Below are positions 7,401 to 15,487 of a stretch of 28,928 nt of DNA, piece by piece (the stretch's first letter is position 1; each line of letters opens with the position of its first letter). This DNA is from Pelotomaculum sp. UBA3103 (GTDB lineage Bacteria > Bacillota > Desulfotomaculia > Desulfotomaculales > Pelotomaculaceae), in contig DFAP01000012.1 in the NCBI GenBank assembly GCA_002365855.1, positions 1 through 28,928 of the forward strand. Direction: 5' to 3'. A program made the translations under genes and the position numbers. A model generated the notes under the pieces. That model was not told the origin of the DNA and ran no database searches. It worked only from the letters and a program-made list of their open reading frames with translations.

Positions 7401-7519
7401 TCACGGTAATTATTGCTATAGCGGCAATTTTGTCTTTTATGATAAAATAAATAAGTAAACTAAACAGACTCCAAAATATAGCAGGAAAAGCAACACGATA
7501 CAGAAAAGGAGGTGCGGCT

Positions 7520-9934
7520 TTGAATTCTGAAATAAAGGCTCTGCCTTTATTGCCTTTACGGGGGATACTGGTCTTTCCCTATATGGTCATTCATCTGGAC
7601 GTAGGCCGTACTAAGTCTGTGCAGGCTATCGAAGAAGCCATGATTCAGGACAGGGTCATCTTCCTTGCTACGCAGAGGGAAGCTCAGACTGATGAACCAG
7701 GTGAGGATGATATCTTTCAAATCGGCACAGTAGCTGAGGTAAAGCAGCTGTTAAAGTTGCCCGGTGGGACAATCAGGGTCCTGGTAGAAGGACTCGCCAG
7801 GGCAAAGGCCCGCCGTTTTATATCTTATGAACCGTATTTTCAGGTAGAGGTTGAACAATATCCGGAGGAATTTCGAAAGAACAGTGAAATCGAGGCGCTG
7901 ATGCGCAGCCTGGTCTACCAGTTTGAGCAATATGTCAAGCTGTCCAAGCGCATTCCCCCGGAAACTGTCGTTTCGGTGGTCAACCTGGAAGAGCCGGGGA
8001 GATTGGCTGATATTATTGCCTCGCACCTGACGCTGCGAATTGAGGAAAAACAAAATATCCTTGAGGCTGCGGATATTGTTACCCGGCTGGAAAAGCTCTG
8101 CGCCATTGTGGCCAAGGAACTGGAAATTGTGGAGTTGGAGCGCAAGATCAATATCCGTGTGCGCAAGCAGATGGAAAAGACTCAGAAGGAATATTACCTG
8201 CGTGAGCAGATGAAGGCTATCCAGCGTGAACTGGGTGAAAAAGACGAGCGCATGGCTGAGGGGGAGGAACTCCGGGAAAAAATAGCGGAGGCAAAATTCC
8301 CTAAAGAGGTAGAAGAAAAAGCGCTCAAAGAAGTAGACCGCCTGGAAAAGATGCCCCCCATGGCTGCAGAGGCGGCAGTGGTCCGCAACTATCTTGACTG
8401 GCTGCTATCACTTCCCTGGAATAAAAGCACAAGGGACCGGCTTGACCTCAAGGCGGCCGAAACCATACTGGAGGAAGACCATTACGGCCTAAAAACGGTC
8501 AAAGAGCGTATTCTGGAATACCTGGCTATTAGGAAACTGGCCAAAAAGATGAAAGGGCCAATTATCTGCTTTGTTGGGCCGCCAGGAGTTGGTAAAACCT
8601 CACTTGGCCGTTCTGTTGCCCGTGCCATGGAGCGCAAATTCATCCGCATGTCCCTTGGCGGTGTGCGGGATGAAGCTGAAATCCGCGGTCACCGTCGCAC
8701 CTATGTAGGAGCTATGCCGGGCAGGATCATCCAGGGTATACGCCAGGCAGGATCCAAAAATCCTGTTTTTCTACTGGATGAAGTCGATAAAATGAGTATG
8801 GATTTTCGCGGGGACCCTTCTGCTGCACTTCTTGAAGTGCTCGATCCAGAGCAGAATAATACTTTTAGCGACCATTACATCGAAGTGCCCTTTGACCTGT
8901 CCAACGTCATGTTCATCACCACTGCCAATGTCCAGCAGAACATACCTCGTCCGCTGCTGGACAGAATGGAGATCATATATCTTTCCGGCTATACGGAAGA
9001 GGAAAAGGTTCAGATAGCAATTCGTCACCTGCTGCCCAAACAGATTAAGGAGCACGGGCTGAGCAAGGATATGATGAAGATGTCTGAAAATACAATTCGA
9101 AAAATAATACGCGAGTACACACGTGAATCCGGTGTGCGAAACCTGGAAAGGCAAATCGCAGCTATCTGCCGTAAAACCGCCAGGGAAATCGTATCCGATA
9201 AGACTAAAAAAGTTAACGTGACTACCATGAACTTAAACCACTTCCTTGGCACACCCCGTTTTCGCTTTGGTGTTGCGGAGCAGACCGACCAGGTGGGTGT
9301 AGCCACAGGTTTGGCTTGGACGGAAGTTGGCGGTGAAACCCTGGCTATTGAGATTACCGTCTACAAGGGGAACGGCAAGCTGACGCTGACCGGCAAGCTT
9401 GGAGACGTTATGAAGGAATCAGCCCAGGCCAGCTACAGTTATATTCGCAGCAGGGCCAGAGAATTAGGCATCGACGAGGATTTTTACGATAAGCAGGACA
9501 TTCACATTCATATCCCTGAAGGGGCTATCCCCAAGGATGGTCCTTCTGCAGGGATAACCATGGCGTCTGCCCTTGCTTCGGCTATCACTGGCCGTAAAAT
9601 CCGGCACGACTTGGCGATGACCGGTGAAATTACACTGCGTGGAAGAGTCCTGCCTGTGGGCGGAATCAAGGAGAAGGTACTTGCCGCTCACCGTGCGGGC
9701 ATAAAAAACCTGATTTTACCCAAGGATAATAAAAAGGACCTGGATGAAATAACTAAAAAGGTTAAAGACAAGATGCATTTTATCCTGGTTGAACACATGG
9801 ACCAGGTGTTGGAAACGGCATTGATGGAAAAGGAATATGATGAAATCTCTATTCCATCTGATACTACGTTGGCGCCACAGCCGCCAGCCTATCAAACCGT
9901 GGTTAATGAGGGAGGAACCCAGATCCCTTCATGA
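7520..9934 (+). CDS. lon: ATP-dependent protease La (LonA)
   Basis: The protein has 804 residues, full length for LonA, a cytoplasmic hexameric protease that degrades misfolded and regulatory proteins. The N-terminal LAN domain begins at [24 protein letters not shown] coiled-coil region (about 190-255) precedes the AAA+ domain with Walker A GPPGVGKT (353-360) and Walker [11 protein letters not shown] (416-425). The protease domain has Ser676 in KDGPSAGIT and Lys719 in VGGIKEKV. The start is TTG at 7520 behind AAAAGGAGGTG, the best ribosome-binding site here. Its last bases overlap the engB ATG (ATGA), so the two genes are translationally coupled. No CIRCE element was seen upstream. Confidence 0.97.
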   Translation: MNSEIKALPLLPLRGILVFPYMVIHLDVGRTKSVQAIEEAMIQDRVIFLATQREAQTDEPGEDDIFQIGTVAEVKQLLKLPGGTIRVLVEGLARAKARRFISYEPYFQVEVEQYPEEFRKNSEIEALMRSLVYQFEQYVKLSKRIPPETVVSVVNLEEPGRLADIIASHLTLRIEEKQNILEAADIVTRLEKLCAIVAKELEIVELERKINIRVRKQMEKTQKEYYLREQMKAIQRELGEKDERMAEGEELREKIAEAKFPKEVEEKALKEVDRLEKMPPMAAEAAVVRNYLDWLLSLPWNKSTRDRLDLKAAETILEEDHYGLKTVKERILEYLAIRKLAKKMKGPIICFVGPPGVGKTSLGRSVARAMERKFIRMSLGGVRDEAEIRGHRRTYVGAMPGRIIQGIRQAGSKNPVFLLDEVDKMSMDFRGDPSAALLEVLDPEQNNTFSDHYIEVPFDLSNVMFITTANVQQNIPRPLLDRMEIIYLSGYTEEEKVQIAIRHLLPKQIKEHGLSKDMMKMSENTIRKIIREYTRESGVRNLERQIAAICRKTAREIVSDKTKKVNVTTMNLNHFLGTPRFRFGVAEQTDQVGVATGLAWTEVGGETLAIEITVYKGNGKLTLTGKLGDVMKESAQASYSYIRSRARELGIDEDFYDKQDIHIHIPEGAIPKDGPSAGITMASALASAITGRKIRHDLAMTGEITLRGRVLPVGGIKEKVLAAHRAGIKNLILPKDNKKDLDEITKKVKDKMHFILVEHMDQVLETALMEKEYDEISIPSDTTLAPQPPAYQTVVNEGGTQIPS

Positions 9935-10539
9935 AAATAACGAACTCGGAATTTATTACCAGCGCGGTTAAACCCGCTGACTACCCGGCCGGGGAACTGC
10001 CTGAAGTTGCCCTGGCCGGGCGCTCTAATGTTGGCAAATCATCTTTATTGAACAACCTTGTCGGTAGAAGAGGCCTGGCCCGTACCAGTAATACACCCGG
10101 GCGCACCCGACTGATTAATTTTTTCCTGGTTAACGGTCTTTTCCGGCTTGTTGACCTGCCAGGTTACGGGTACGCCAAAGTTCCCATGTCTGAGAGGAAG
10201 AGCTGGCAAAAGATGGTTGAGTCTTACCTGAACACCAGGGAGAATTTAAGGGGGGCGGTGTTGCTTGTAGACAGCCGGCACCCGCCTACTGCCCTTGACG
10301 CGCAAATGCACAATTGGCTAGTACATTACGTCATCCCCTATGTTGTTGTAGCCACGAAGGCGGACAAGCTTTCCCGCAGCAGGCTGCTGCAGTCACTGGA
10401 GGTCATTCGGGCAGACTTGCAGTTAGGCGACGGGGAAAAGCTGCTGGCCTATTCATCGAAAACCGGCCTGGGCCGCGAAAAACTTCTGGAGGCAATAGGC
10501 CAGTTTGTAGATGTGCCCGGGGGGAGTAGCATTGATTAA
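9931..10539 (+). CDS. engB: Ribosome biogenesis GTP-binding protein EngB/YsxC
   Basis: The protein has 202 residues and is a complete EngB (YsxC/YihA), an essential GTPase in assembly of the 50S ribosomal subunit. The GTPase motifs are clear: G1 GRSNVGKSS (30-38), G2 threonine in TSNTPGRT, G3 DLPGYG (75-80) and G4 TKAD (141-144), with a G5-like YSSKTG near the end. It overlaps the lonA stop by four bases and keeps the order lonA-ysxC of Bacillus. Its own 3' end overlaps the start of the next gene by eight bases, so a lonA-engB-acetyltransferase operon is likely. Confidence 0.97.
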   Translation: MKITNSEFITSAVKPADYPAGELPEVALAGRSNVGKSSLLNNLVGRRGLARTSNTPGRTRLINFFLVNGLFRLVDLPGYGYAKVPMSERKSWQKMVESYLNTRENLRGAVLLVDSRHPPTALDAQMHNWLVHYVIPYVVVATKADKLSRSRLLQSLEVIRADLQLGDGEKLLAYSSKTGLGREKLLEAIGQFVDVPGGSSID

Positions 10540-11051
10540 CATACGCGTGGAGCGTCCTGAAGATTACCAGGCGATTTATGATCTCAACCGGAAGGCTTTC
10601 CAAAGGGACAGCGAAGCGGAACTGGTCAGGAAACTGAGAAGGTCGGAGCATTTTATCCCCGAACTTTCCCTGGTTGCTGAAAAAGACGGAAAAGTGGCCG
10701 GGCATATCCTGTTTTACCAGGTTAACTGTTGAAAACCAACAGGGTGAAGTTTACCCTGTGCTGGGGCTGGCCCCGGTTGCGGTGCTCCCGGAGTACCAGC
10801 GGCTGGGAATCGGCGCCGGGCTGGTCCGCCGCGGGCTGGAGGATTGCCGGCGGATGGGCCATAATGTAGTTGTGCTTGTCGGTCACCCGTCCTATTACCC
10901 GCGTTTTGGATTTTTACCGGCAGGCCCGCTGGGTCTGGAGTTGCCTATCCCGGTCCCCGAAGAAGCGTTTATGGCTTTGGAGCTGACGCCGGGGGCTTTG
11001 AACGGTGTAAGAGGTATGGTCAAGCATCCAACGGAATTTGATGAAGTGTAG
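10532..11051 (+). pseudogene. GNAT N-acetyltransferase (YhbS-like) with a frameshift
   Basis: Two overlapping frames together encode one GNAT-family acetyltransferase. The first starts at TTG 10532 (GGGGGAG upstream, overlapping the engB end) and reads [20 protein letters not shown] through VAGHILFYQV before a stop at 10730-10732. The second, one frame on, continues with TVENQQGEVYPVLGLAPVAV, then the acetyl-CoA loop LPEYQRLGIGAGLVRRGLED, and PSYYPRFGFLPAG. Removing one base near 10722 (GTTAAC to GTAAC) restores a continuous protein of about 172 residues. Either the gene is a fresh pseudogene or the base is a sequencing error. The substrate is unknown. A hairpin terminator follows. Confidence 0.8.
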
Positions 11052-11070
11052 ATTGGATAACAATAACCTG

Positions 11071-11097
11071 AAGGCCCTCCAAAAAGGAGGGCCTTTA
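11071..11097. terminator. Terminator after the acetyltransferase
   Basis: AAGGCCCTCC and GGAGGGCCTT (11071-11080 with 11086-11095) form a perfect 10-base-pair stem with an AAAAA loop. The T-tract is short. It lies 19 bases after the gene and could also stop transcripts of the lipoprotein gene from the other side. Confidence 0.75.
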
Positions 11098-11166
11098 TCG
11101 TGCCTAATTAACCCACCGTTATAAACCACAACTTTCTGAACTTGTATCGATAAAATTATCAAAATA

Positions 11167-11850
11167 CTACGGCTGCAGGCTCCTGCCATGTTCTAGTGTT
11201 TGTACTTTTTTGGCAGCAGGCTCTGGAGTGGCATTCTGTGGCGCCGGGGCTGCTGGTTCTGGAGTTGCCGGCTCTGGTGCTGTTGGAGCCGGGGTGGGAG
11301 CAGGAGTTACCGGGGCCGGAGCCGCCGGGGCAGGCGTAGTAGGTGCCGCAGGTGTGGGTGAAGGCTGGGTTGTTTGCGAGGGAGCGGTTGACGCTGCCCC
11401 TGCAATTTCAAATCCCACACCGTTAATTATCCTGTCGGAAAGCTTAAGGCTGATTACTACCAGCGGCGCGCCATTGTCCGCGGCTTCTTTGGCGCCAATG
11501 TATTTGGCTTTTGCCTCAATCCAAATGAATTCCTCGGCGGGGACTCTCTGGAGCACTTCTGTAATTTCAACCTTGTTGCCGGAATTTTCACCTGCGCTAA
11601 CCATAATGTAGCTGGTGCCGTTGACCTGCACCCAGGTAGCGGCCTCCTTTTTTGCAATATCCGAGGCGATAAACTTAACAACATCGGGTGCCTTATTTAA
11701 ATCAACCGGGCTGTAGCCAACTTTTGATACTTCGGGAACCACCAACAGCTTTGGATCGGGTGTCGGTTCCGGCACAGGTTTGCGTGCCACAGCGCATCCG
11801 GCGCTAAGACCCAGACAAAGTAAAAGTAATACCAATATAATTTTTCTCAT
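11167..11850 (-). CDS. Lipoprotein with Pro/Ala/Thr-rich C-terminal tail
   Basis: With the ATG at 11850, which has GGGAGG upstream, the protein has 227 residues. It begins with a lipoprotein signal: MRKIILVLLLLCLGLSAGC, with lipobox LSAGC and modified Cys19. It should be anchored outside the membrane. A small folded region (about 45-145) has alternating strands such as SYIMVSAGENSGNKVEIT and weakly resembles PrcB-like C-terminal domains; this is only an impression. From about 150 to 215 it becomes a low-complexity run of Pro, Ala and Thr with repeated APAAPAP/PEPA units, probably an extended cell-wall-spanning linker. The final residues are charged. Function is unknown. It stands alone between two terminators, downstream of the substrate-binding protein gene on the same strand. 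Confidence 0.8.
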   Translation of the reverse strand: MRKIILVLLLLCLGLSAGCAVARKPVPEPTPDPKLLVVPEVSKVGYSPVDLNKAPDVVKFIASDIAKKEAATWVQVNGTSYIMVSAGENSGNKVEITEVLQRVPAEEFIWIEAKAKYIGAKEAADNGAPLVVISLKLSDRIINGVGFEIAGAASTAPSQTTQPSPTPAAPTTPAPAAPAPVTPAPTPAPTAPEPATPEPAAPAPQNATPEPAAKKVQTLEHGRSLQP

Positions 11851-11902
11851 TTTTAAACCTCCCGTCATTTTCTTTTATTGTTATCAGCAGCAAATCAAAT
11901 AA

Positions 11903-11937
11903 TTCATAAAAAAAACCTGTTAAATATAACAGGTTTT
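11903..11937 (-). terminator. Terminator after the substrate-binding protein gene
   Basis: AAAACCTGTTA and TAACAGGTTTT (11912-11922 with 11927-11937) form an 11-base-pair stem with a 4-base loop. On the minus strand a T-run follows, making a good intrinsic terminator between the two minus-strand genes. Confidence 0.8.
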
Positions 11938-12010
11938 AAGGTAGACAGTGGGTTCGGTGGGACCGTCTTTTTAATTGAGTAACGGATTCGCGAATACACA
12001 CAATATAGAA

Positions 12011-13105
12011 TCAAGAATCCCTTAACCTAAAAATATTAAACAGTGATTTTTTATCCCGTTTTGTCTCTTCCCGTATGTATATCACCGTTTCCACGGCACA
12101 TGTGGCGAAATCCGAGACAACAACCGTTTCATAAGGCATAGGATTCAAAATTTCTCCGGCGTTTTTGGCTGCTGTATTAAATTTTTCATAGTGTTCCCTG
12201 TTAACAATGGGGTTTTCAGTCCACACGCCCAGGGCCCGGTATCTTTCTATTGAGTGGAGCAGAATTTCCAGGTCAAGATTGGGGAAAGACGGCGCTGCAG
12301 CAGCTGCGGCCTCTTCCGGGCTGTGCTGGCTTAACCACAGCTGGGCTTTATAAACGGCATTGGTAAAACGCTGGATCGTTTGAGCATTCGCTTCCATATA
12401 CTCCGGCAGGCAAGCGTATGCTGTTACCACCATGTTTCCGGTAGCTTCGCCAACGGATGCTACTACCTGGCCGTAGCCCTTAAATTCAGCCAGTGTTGCG
12501 TCTGGTTCGAGCATCTGAATATAGTGACCGGTGCCGGAGCGGAAAGCTCCCAGGCGTAGTTTTACGGGGATGTTATTATAAATGGTCACTTTTCGGTAAG
12601 GTGGCATGCTGTTCTGTCTTAACGCTTCTTCAAGGGCTATTTCCGAGCTGTCATCGTGCGAGTTGCCTATTATAGTTTTGTTTTTCATATTCTGCCACTG
12701 AAATTCTTCTGAATTATTTCTGTCCAGAAGGAGCGAACCATCCTTGCCGGCCATAGTGGCAAAAACTTTTGGCTGGGAACCCCTGGCATTGGGGTTAAAA
12801 ATTATTTTTTGCAGCCCGCAAAGCACGATATCGGTTCTGCCATCCGCCAAAGCGGCACGTATGGCCTCCTGGCTGGTAGTGGTGATATTTACCTGCAGGT
12901 TTTGTTCTTTAAAAAAGCCCAGGTTTAAGGCCAGGTACTGCGGCAGAAAATATGGCGAGAGTGCAGATTCCAAAACACGGACAGTTACAACTTGTTCTAC
13001 TACAGCAGGTTTTTTAAAGATGCCGATTATTATGATAATTAAGCAGATCGCAACAAGCATAACCATAGCCTTTTTGTTAACAAGCAATAATTGCAATAAA
13101 CGCAA
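12011..13105 (-). CDS. Membrane-anchored NMT1/THI5-like substrate-binding protein
   Basis: About 364 residues. The start is uncertain: TTG at 13105 has GGGGGGG seven bases upstream and is preferred, while a TTG at 13120 and an in-frame ATG about 12 codons further in are alternatives. A hydrophobic helix near the N-terminus (AMVMLVAICLIIIIIGIF) has no lipobox cysteine, so it should act as a membrane anchor. The rest looks like the periplasmic-type binding proteins of nitrate/sulfonate/taurine and thiamine-precursor ABC transporters: ALNLGFFKEQNLQVNI, then EAIRAALADGRTDIVLCG, and later NMVVTAYACLPEYMEANAQTI and IERYRALGVWTE. No permease or ATPase gene lies beside it, so its partner and ligand cannot be named. 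Confidence 0.75.
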   Translation of the reverse strand: MRLLQLLLVNKKAMVMLVAICLIIIIIGIFKKPAVVEQVVTVRVLESALSPYFLPQYLALNLGFFKEQNLQVNITTTSQEAIRAALADGRTDIVLCGLQKIIFNPNARGSQPKVFATMAGKDGSLLLDRNNSEEFQWQNMKNKTIIGNSHDDSSEIALEEALRQNSMPPYRKVTIYNNIPVKLRLGAFRSGTGHYIQMLEPDATLAEFKGYGQVVASVGEATGNMVVTAYACLPEYMEANAQTIQRFTNAVYKAQLWLSQHSPEEAAAAAAPSFPNLDLEILLHSIERYRALGVWTENPIVNREHYEKFNTAAKNAGEILNPMPYETVVVSDFATCAVETVIYIREETKRDKKSLFNIFRLRDS

Positions 13106-13268
13106 GCCTGACCCCCCCAAGATAAAATCTACTTTTAAATACTATTTATGCTAGAAGTTTTTCATGCAAAGGGCTTTAAACAATCCCTTATGTCCGTCCG
13201 TGGTAAATATTTCATAAAATGGAACAACAGGCATAAAATAGTAACAAAGAGATTAGGGGGGTATTAAC
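13106..13268. promoter_or_regulatory. Divergent intergenic region
   Basis: This 163-base gap separates the substrate-binding protein gene (minus) from the membrane protein gene (plus) and should hold promoters for both. CATAAAAT at about 13232-13239 resembles a -10 box, possibly of the sigma-E sporulation type, but the -35 match is poor. I make no firm promoter call. Confidence 0.3.
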
Positions 13269-13730
13269 ATGAAAGCCATTATGCACTGGTCGCAGGGTCA
13301 GGGGAGTGCTTTAAGAAAGCTAAGATTGCCTGCTATATTCCTGGGTCTCTCCTGGGCCGTTGGCGCCGCTCTGGCCGCCTGTGCCCTGATGTGCGCCTGG
13401 GTGATGCTGGCGCCCGGGCCGGTCTATTATTTCAGCGCATACTTAACAGCGAGCTTCATTATCGGCGCGTTTGTGGGCGGGTTTGTCAGTGGTAAAATGT
13501 CGGGTAATCTGGGTCTGGTACATGGCTTTTTAACCGGTCTGCTCTATGGCCTGTTGCTGGTATCGCTGTTTCTGGCAGGCAGCGCCGAAAGTCTTACTAC
13601 CGGCGAAATGGCAGCGCGTGGGTTATTGCTGGGCATTGCCGGTTCCCTGGGCGGATTACTCGGGGTTAATCTGCCAGCCCGGAAACTAGCCAGCACAATA
13701 AGAAAAGGAACGAATCAAAGCATTTTTTGA
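13269..13730 (+). CDS. TIGR04086-family membrane protein
   Basis: The protein has 153 residues with four predicted membrane helices: about residues 21-48 (IFLGLSWAVGAALAACALMC), 55-77, 83-103 and 115-135. Glycine-rich helix segments such as FIIGAFVGGFVSGKMSGNLG and LLLGIAGSLGGLLGVNL fit the TIGR04086 family of small membrane proteins found in many Clostridia and Bacilli. No catalytic residues are apparent, and the role is unknown. The ATG start follows TTAGGGGGG. A YlbF-family gene starts 48 bases downstream and may be cotranscribed. Confidence 0.75.
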   Translation: MKAIMHWSQGQGSALRKLRLPAIFLGLSWAVGAALAACALMCAWVMLAPGPVYYFSAYLTASFIIGAFVGGFVSGKMSGNLGLVHGFLTGLLYGLLLVSLFLAGSAESLTTGEMAARGLLLGIAGSLGGLLGVNLPARKLASTIRKGTNQSIF

Positions 13731-13777
13731 AGGATTTTTCACCATCCTGGAGAAAATAAACTCCGGGAGGTGAAAAT

Positions 13778-14128
13778 GTGACAATATTAGACCAGGCAGT
13801 TAATCTCGGCAGGCAAATTTCCGAAACTTTAGAATATAAGGAAATGAAAAAGAACGAGGAAATTTTGCGCGCGGATGAACTCGCTCGCCAGCTTATGGAT
13901 GAATTCCAAATTTTACAGAATACGTATGAAAAAAAGGCTAAGGATGGGGAGCCGATCACCGAGGAAAACTTTAAAGAGCTGGAAAATTTGGAAAAAAGAG
14001 CTATGGAATACGAGTCTGTAAGGTGCTATTTCGAATCAAACATGCGCTTTCAAAACCTTGTTAAAATGGTTAACAACAAAATCATGGAAGGCATCCTCGG
14101 AGAGGTTCGCCAAAGCGGGATAGGCTGA
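13778..14128 (+). CDS. YlbF/YmcA-family (Com_YlbF) protein
   Basis: The protein has 116 residues and is almost entirely helical: it runs from ILDQAVNLGRQISETLEYKE through LARQLMDEFQILQ to MVNNKIMEGILGEV. This is the pattern of the Com_YlbF family, whose Bacillus members YlbF and YmcA form, with YaaT, a complex that works with RNase Y in mRNA maturation and affects competence, biofilm and sporulation. Whether this paralogue has that role is not known. The GTG start at 13778 has GGGAGGTG upstream; an ATG one base earlier is out of frame and meets a stop at once. A hairpin (CCGGGCC/GGCCCGG, 14139-14155) without a T-run follows. Confidence 0.8.
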   Translation: MTILDQAVNLGRQISETLEYKEMKKNEEILRADELARQLMDEFQILQNTYEKKAKDGEPITEENFKELENLEKRAMEYESVRCYFESNMRFQNLVKMVNNKIMEGILGEVRQSGIG

Positions 14129-14138
14129 GGCTAATAAA

Positions 14139-14155
14139 CCGGGCCGTAGGCCCGG
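14139..14155 (+). other. GC-rich hairpin after the YlbF-family gene
   Basis: CCGGGCC and GGCCCGG form a perfect 7-base-pair stem with a GTA loop, 11 bases after the stop codon. No T-tract follows, so it may protect the 3' end or serve as a factor-dependent terminator rather than an intrinsic one. Confidence 0.45.
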
Positions 14156-14161
14156 ACTTAT

Positions 14162-14237
14162 ACTTGGGACAGGGGTACTTGGGACAATGGACCTGTCCCC
14201 CTGTCCCAAATGTGGACCTGTCCCCCTGTCCCAAATG
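14162..14237. repeat. REP-like cluster of tandem and inverted repeats
   Basis: Two perfect tandem copies of a 25-base unit (14188-14212 and 14213-14237) contain the core GGACCTGTCCCCCTGTCCCA. To their left ACTTGGGACA occurs twice (14162-14171 and 14177-14186). TTGGGACAGGGG (14164-14175) is the exact reverse complement of CCCCTGTCCCAA in both 25-base copies (14198-14209, 14223-14234), so alternative long hairpins can form. The arrangement is like repetitive extragenic palindromes. The element touches the 3' end of the dam-like gene. Confidence 0.7.
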
Positions 14238-14246
14238 CTGTCCTAC

Positions 14247-15071
14247 TTAATAGTTTCTGATCACCAGCTCGTTTACCGGGCTGCGGCCATTTGCCCGGCA
14301 GTTGATGGACCGCCTGGCGGTTACGACCGTAATATCGTAACCGCTGTACAAGTCACGGATAAACGGAGTATCGGAGTTGCTGAGCATTACCCGGCACCCC
14401 CGGCTGTCCAGTTCCCGGAACAGGCCGGCCAGGCGCCGTTGGTCCTCACCGGCAAACGAGGCAGCAGTATAACTTGTAAAATTGGCTGTTTGAGTCAGGG
14501 GATCATAAGGTGGGTCCAGGTAGATGAAGAATTTAGGCTCTGCCACGTCCAGGGCACATGAAAAATCTCCGTGCCTGATATCTGCCCTTTGCAGGAGGGC
14601 GCTTGCCTTGCGAAGGTTATTTTCGTCAGCGATGTTCGGGTTCTTATAACGGCCAAATGGAACGTTGTGCTGCCCTTTACGGTTAACACGCCACAACCCG
14701 TTGTACGCAGTCTTATTAAGGAAAAGGAAACGTGATGCCCGCTGTATATCGTTGAGCACTGCCGTGTCCAATGCCCTGATCTTGTAATAATACTCCTCCG
14801 TATTCTGATGACCTAACAATTCAGCCAGAAGAGGTTCAGGCTTGTCTCTCAAGACCCTGTAAAAACTGATAAGATCTTCGTTGCTATCAAGAATGACGGC
14901 GCGGGACGGCCTCAGGCAAAAAAAAACCGCTCCGCTCCCGACGAAAGGCTCTATCAAAAAGTCTACCTTTTCAGGGAAGAGTTTTGTATATTGCTTTAAC
15001 AGCTGGCTTTTTCCACCGGCCCACTTGAGCGGGGGCCTGACAGTTTCTCTGGCATTTGCCACTACAGACAC
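14247..15071 (-). CDS. dam: Dam-family (D12 class) DNA adenine methyltransferase
   Basis: About 274 residues, the usual length for Dam/M.DpnII-type enzymes that methylate N6 of adenine, most often in GATC. The GTG at 15071 has AAAGGTG upstream and is preferred to a GTG three codons earlier. Motifs appear in the D12 order: PPLKWAGGKSQLL near the N-terminus, SAM-binding FVGSGAVFF (about 43-51), FLNKTAYNGLWRVN (about 117-130), and catalytic DPPY (186-189, in YLDPPYDPL). The C-terminus keeps MLSNSDTPF. No restriction endonuclease or other modification gene is next to it, so it is an orphan methylase, perhaps acquired by transfer. Target specificity is inferred from the family only. It lies divergent from the valS promoter. 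Confidence 0.9.
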   Translation of the reverse strand: MSVVANARETVRPPLKWAGGKSQLLKQYTKLFPEKVDFLIEPFVGSGAVFFCLRPSRAVILDSNEDLISFYRVLRDKPEPLLAELLGHQNTEEYYYKIRALDTAVLNDIQRASRFLFLNKTAYNGLWRVNRKGQHNVPFGRYKNPNIADENNLRKASALLQRADIRHGDFSCALDVAEPKFFIYLDPPYDPLTQTANFTSYTAASFAGEDQRRLAGLFRELDSRGCRVMLSNSDTPFIRDLYSGYDITVVTARRSINCRANGRSPVNELVIRNY

Positions 15072-15154
15072 AGTTATCACCTTTTATTCCAGTTCGACGC
15101 CAGACCTGTCTATCCTTCATCAATATTTCCCGCCAAGCGTAAAAACAGTCACGG

Positions 15155-15183
15155 TTGACACAGCTTGCTAAAATAGTTAAGAT
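15155..15183 (+). promoter_or_regulatory. Promoter of the valS T-box leader
   Basis: A perfect TTGACA (15155-15160) and TAAGAT (15178-15183) are spaced by 17 bases. Transcription would start near 15190, just before the T-box stem I. Confidence 0.7.
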
Positions 15184-15189
15184 ATTCTC

Positions 15190-15465
15190 GAAGTCATATT
15201 TATCTGCTGTGAAGGGGAGGGGATGGCCTCCCGGGCAAAGGCTTTTTGCCGTTAGAGAGGTAAGCCACTGTGCTGCAAGGTTTCCTGCCCGTACTCATCC
15301 TGTCGCCCCGGAGTTCCCGCGCGGAAAAACTAGTACGCCCGGGCGGGCTTGCCCGTTACAGCTAAATGAGAGCCATCATTTGTACTTGTTAATATCTTGG
15401 CGGTAAACCAGGGTGGTACCACGGATGAGTCCCTCGTCCGTCCTTGTGACGGAGGGGGTTTTTTT
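15190..15465 (+). promoter_or_regulatory. T-box leader controlling valS (tRNA-Val sensing)
   Basis: The untranslated leader of valS ends in a typical T-box switch. The conserved T-box sequence AGGGTGGTACCACGG occupies 15410-15424. It is followed by a terminator stem (CCGTC/GACGG core, 15431-15458) and a T-run at 15459-15465. Stem I features lie upstream, including AGAGAG near 15254-15259. The stem pairing GGATG with CATCC (15296-15300) and GGGG with CCCC (15306-15309) leaves TGTCG in an internal loop, so the specifier is probably GTC (15302-15304), a valine codon read by tRNA-Val(GAC). Uncharged tRNA-Val would favour the antiterminator and switch on valS. The T-box call is certain; the specifier is inferred by hand folding. 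Confidence 0.93.
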
Positions 15466-15487
15466 ATAAAAGAATAGGGGTGAATTT

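Noticed and set aside
5067..7519. CIRCE or CtsR operators near clp and lon genes
   Set aside because: I looked for the TTAGCACTC-type inverted repeat and for direct GGTCAAA-type repeats and saw neither.
10674..10732. Programmed frameshift in the acetyltransferase gene
   Set aside because: No slippery run or stimulatory hairpin was seen at the junction, and such enzymes are not known to use recoding; a mutation or sequencing error is simpler.
11210..11611. Gly/Ala/Val-rich open frame on the plus strand
   Set aside because: It is the shadow of the Pro/Ala/Thr-rich tail of the lipoprotein on the other strand, where a ribosome-binding site and lipobox support the real gene.
15155..15406. Open frame through the valS leader
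   Set aside because: The region is a T-box leader with promoter, T-box sequence and terminator; the frame has no ribosome-binding site or recognisable protein.
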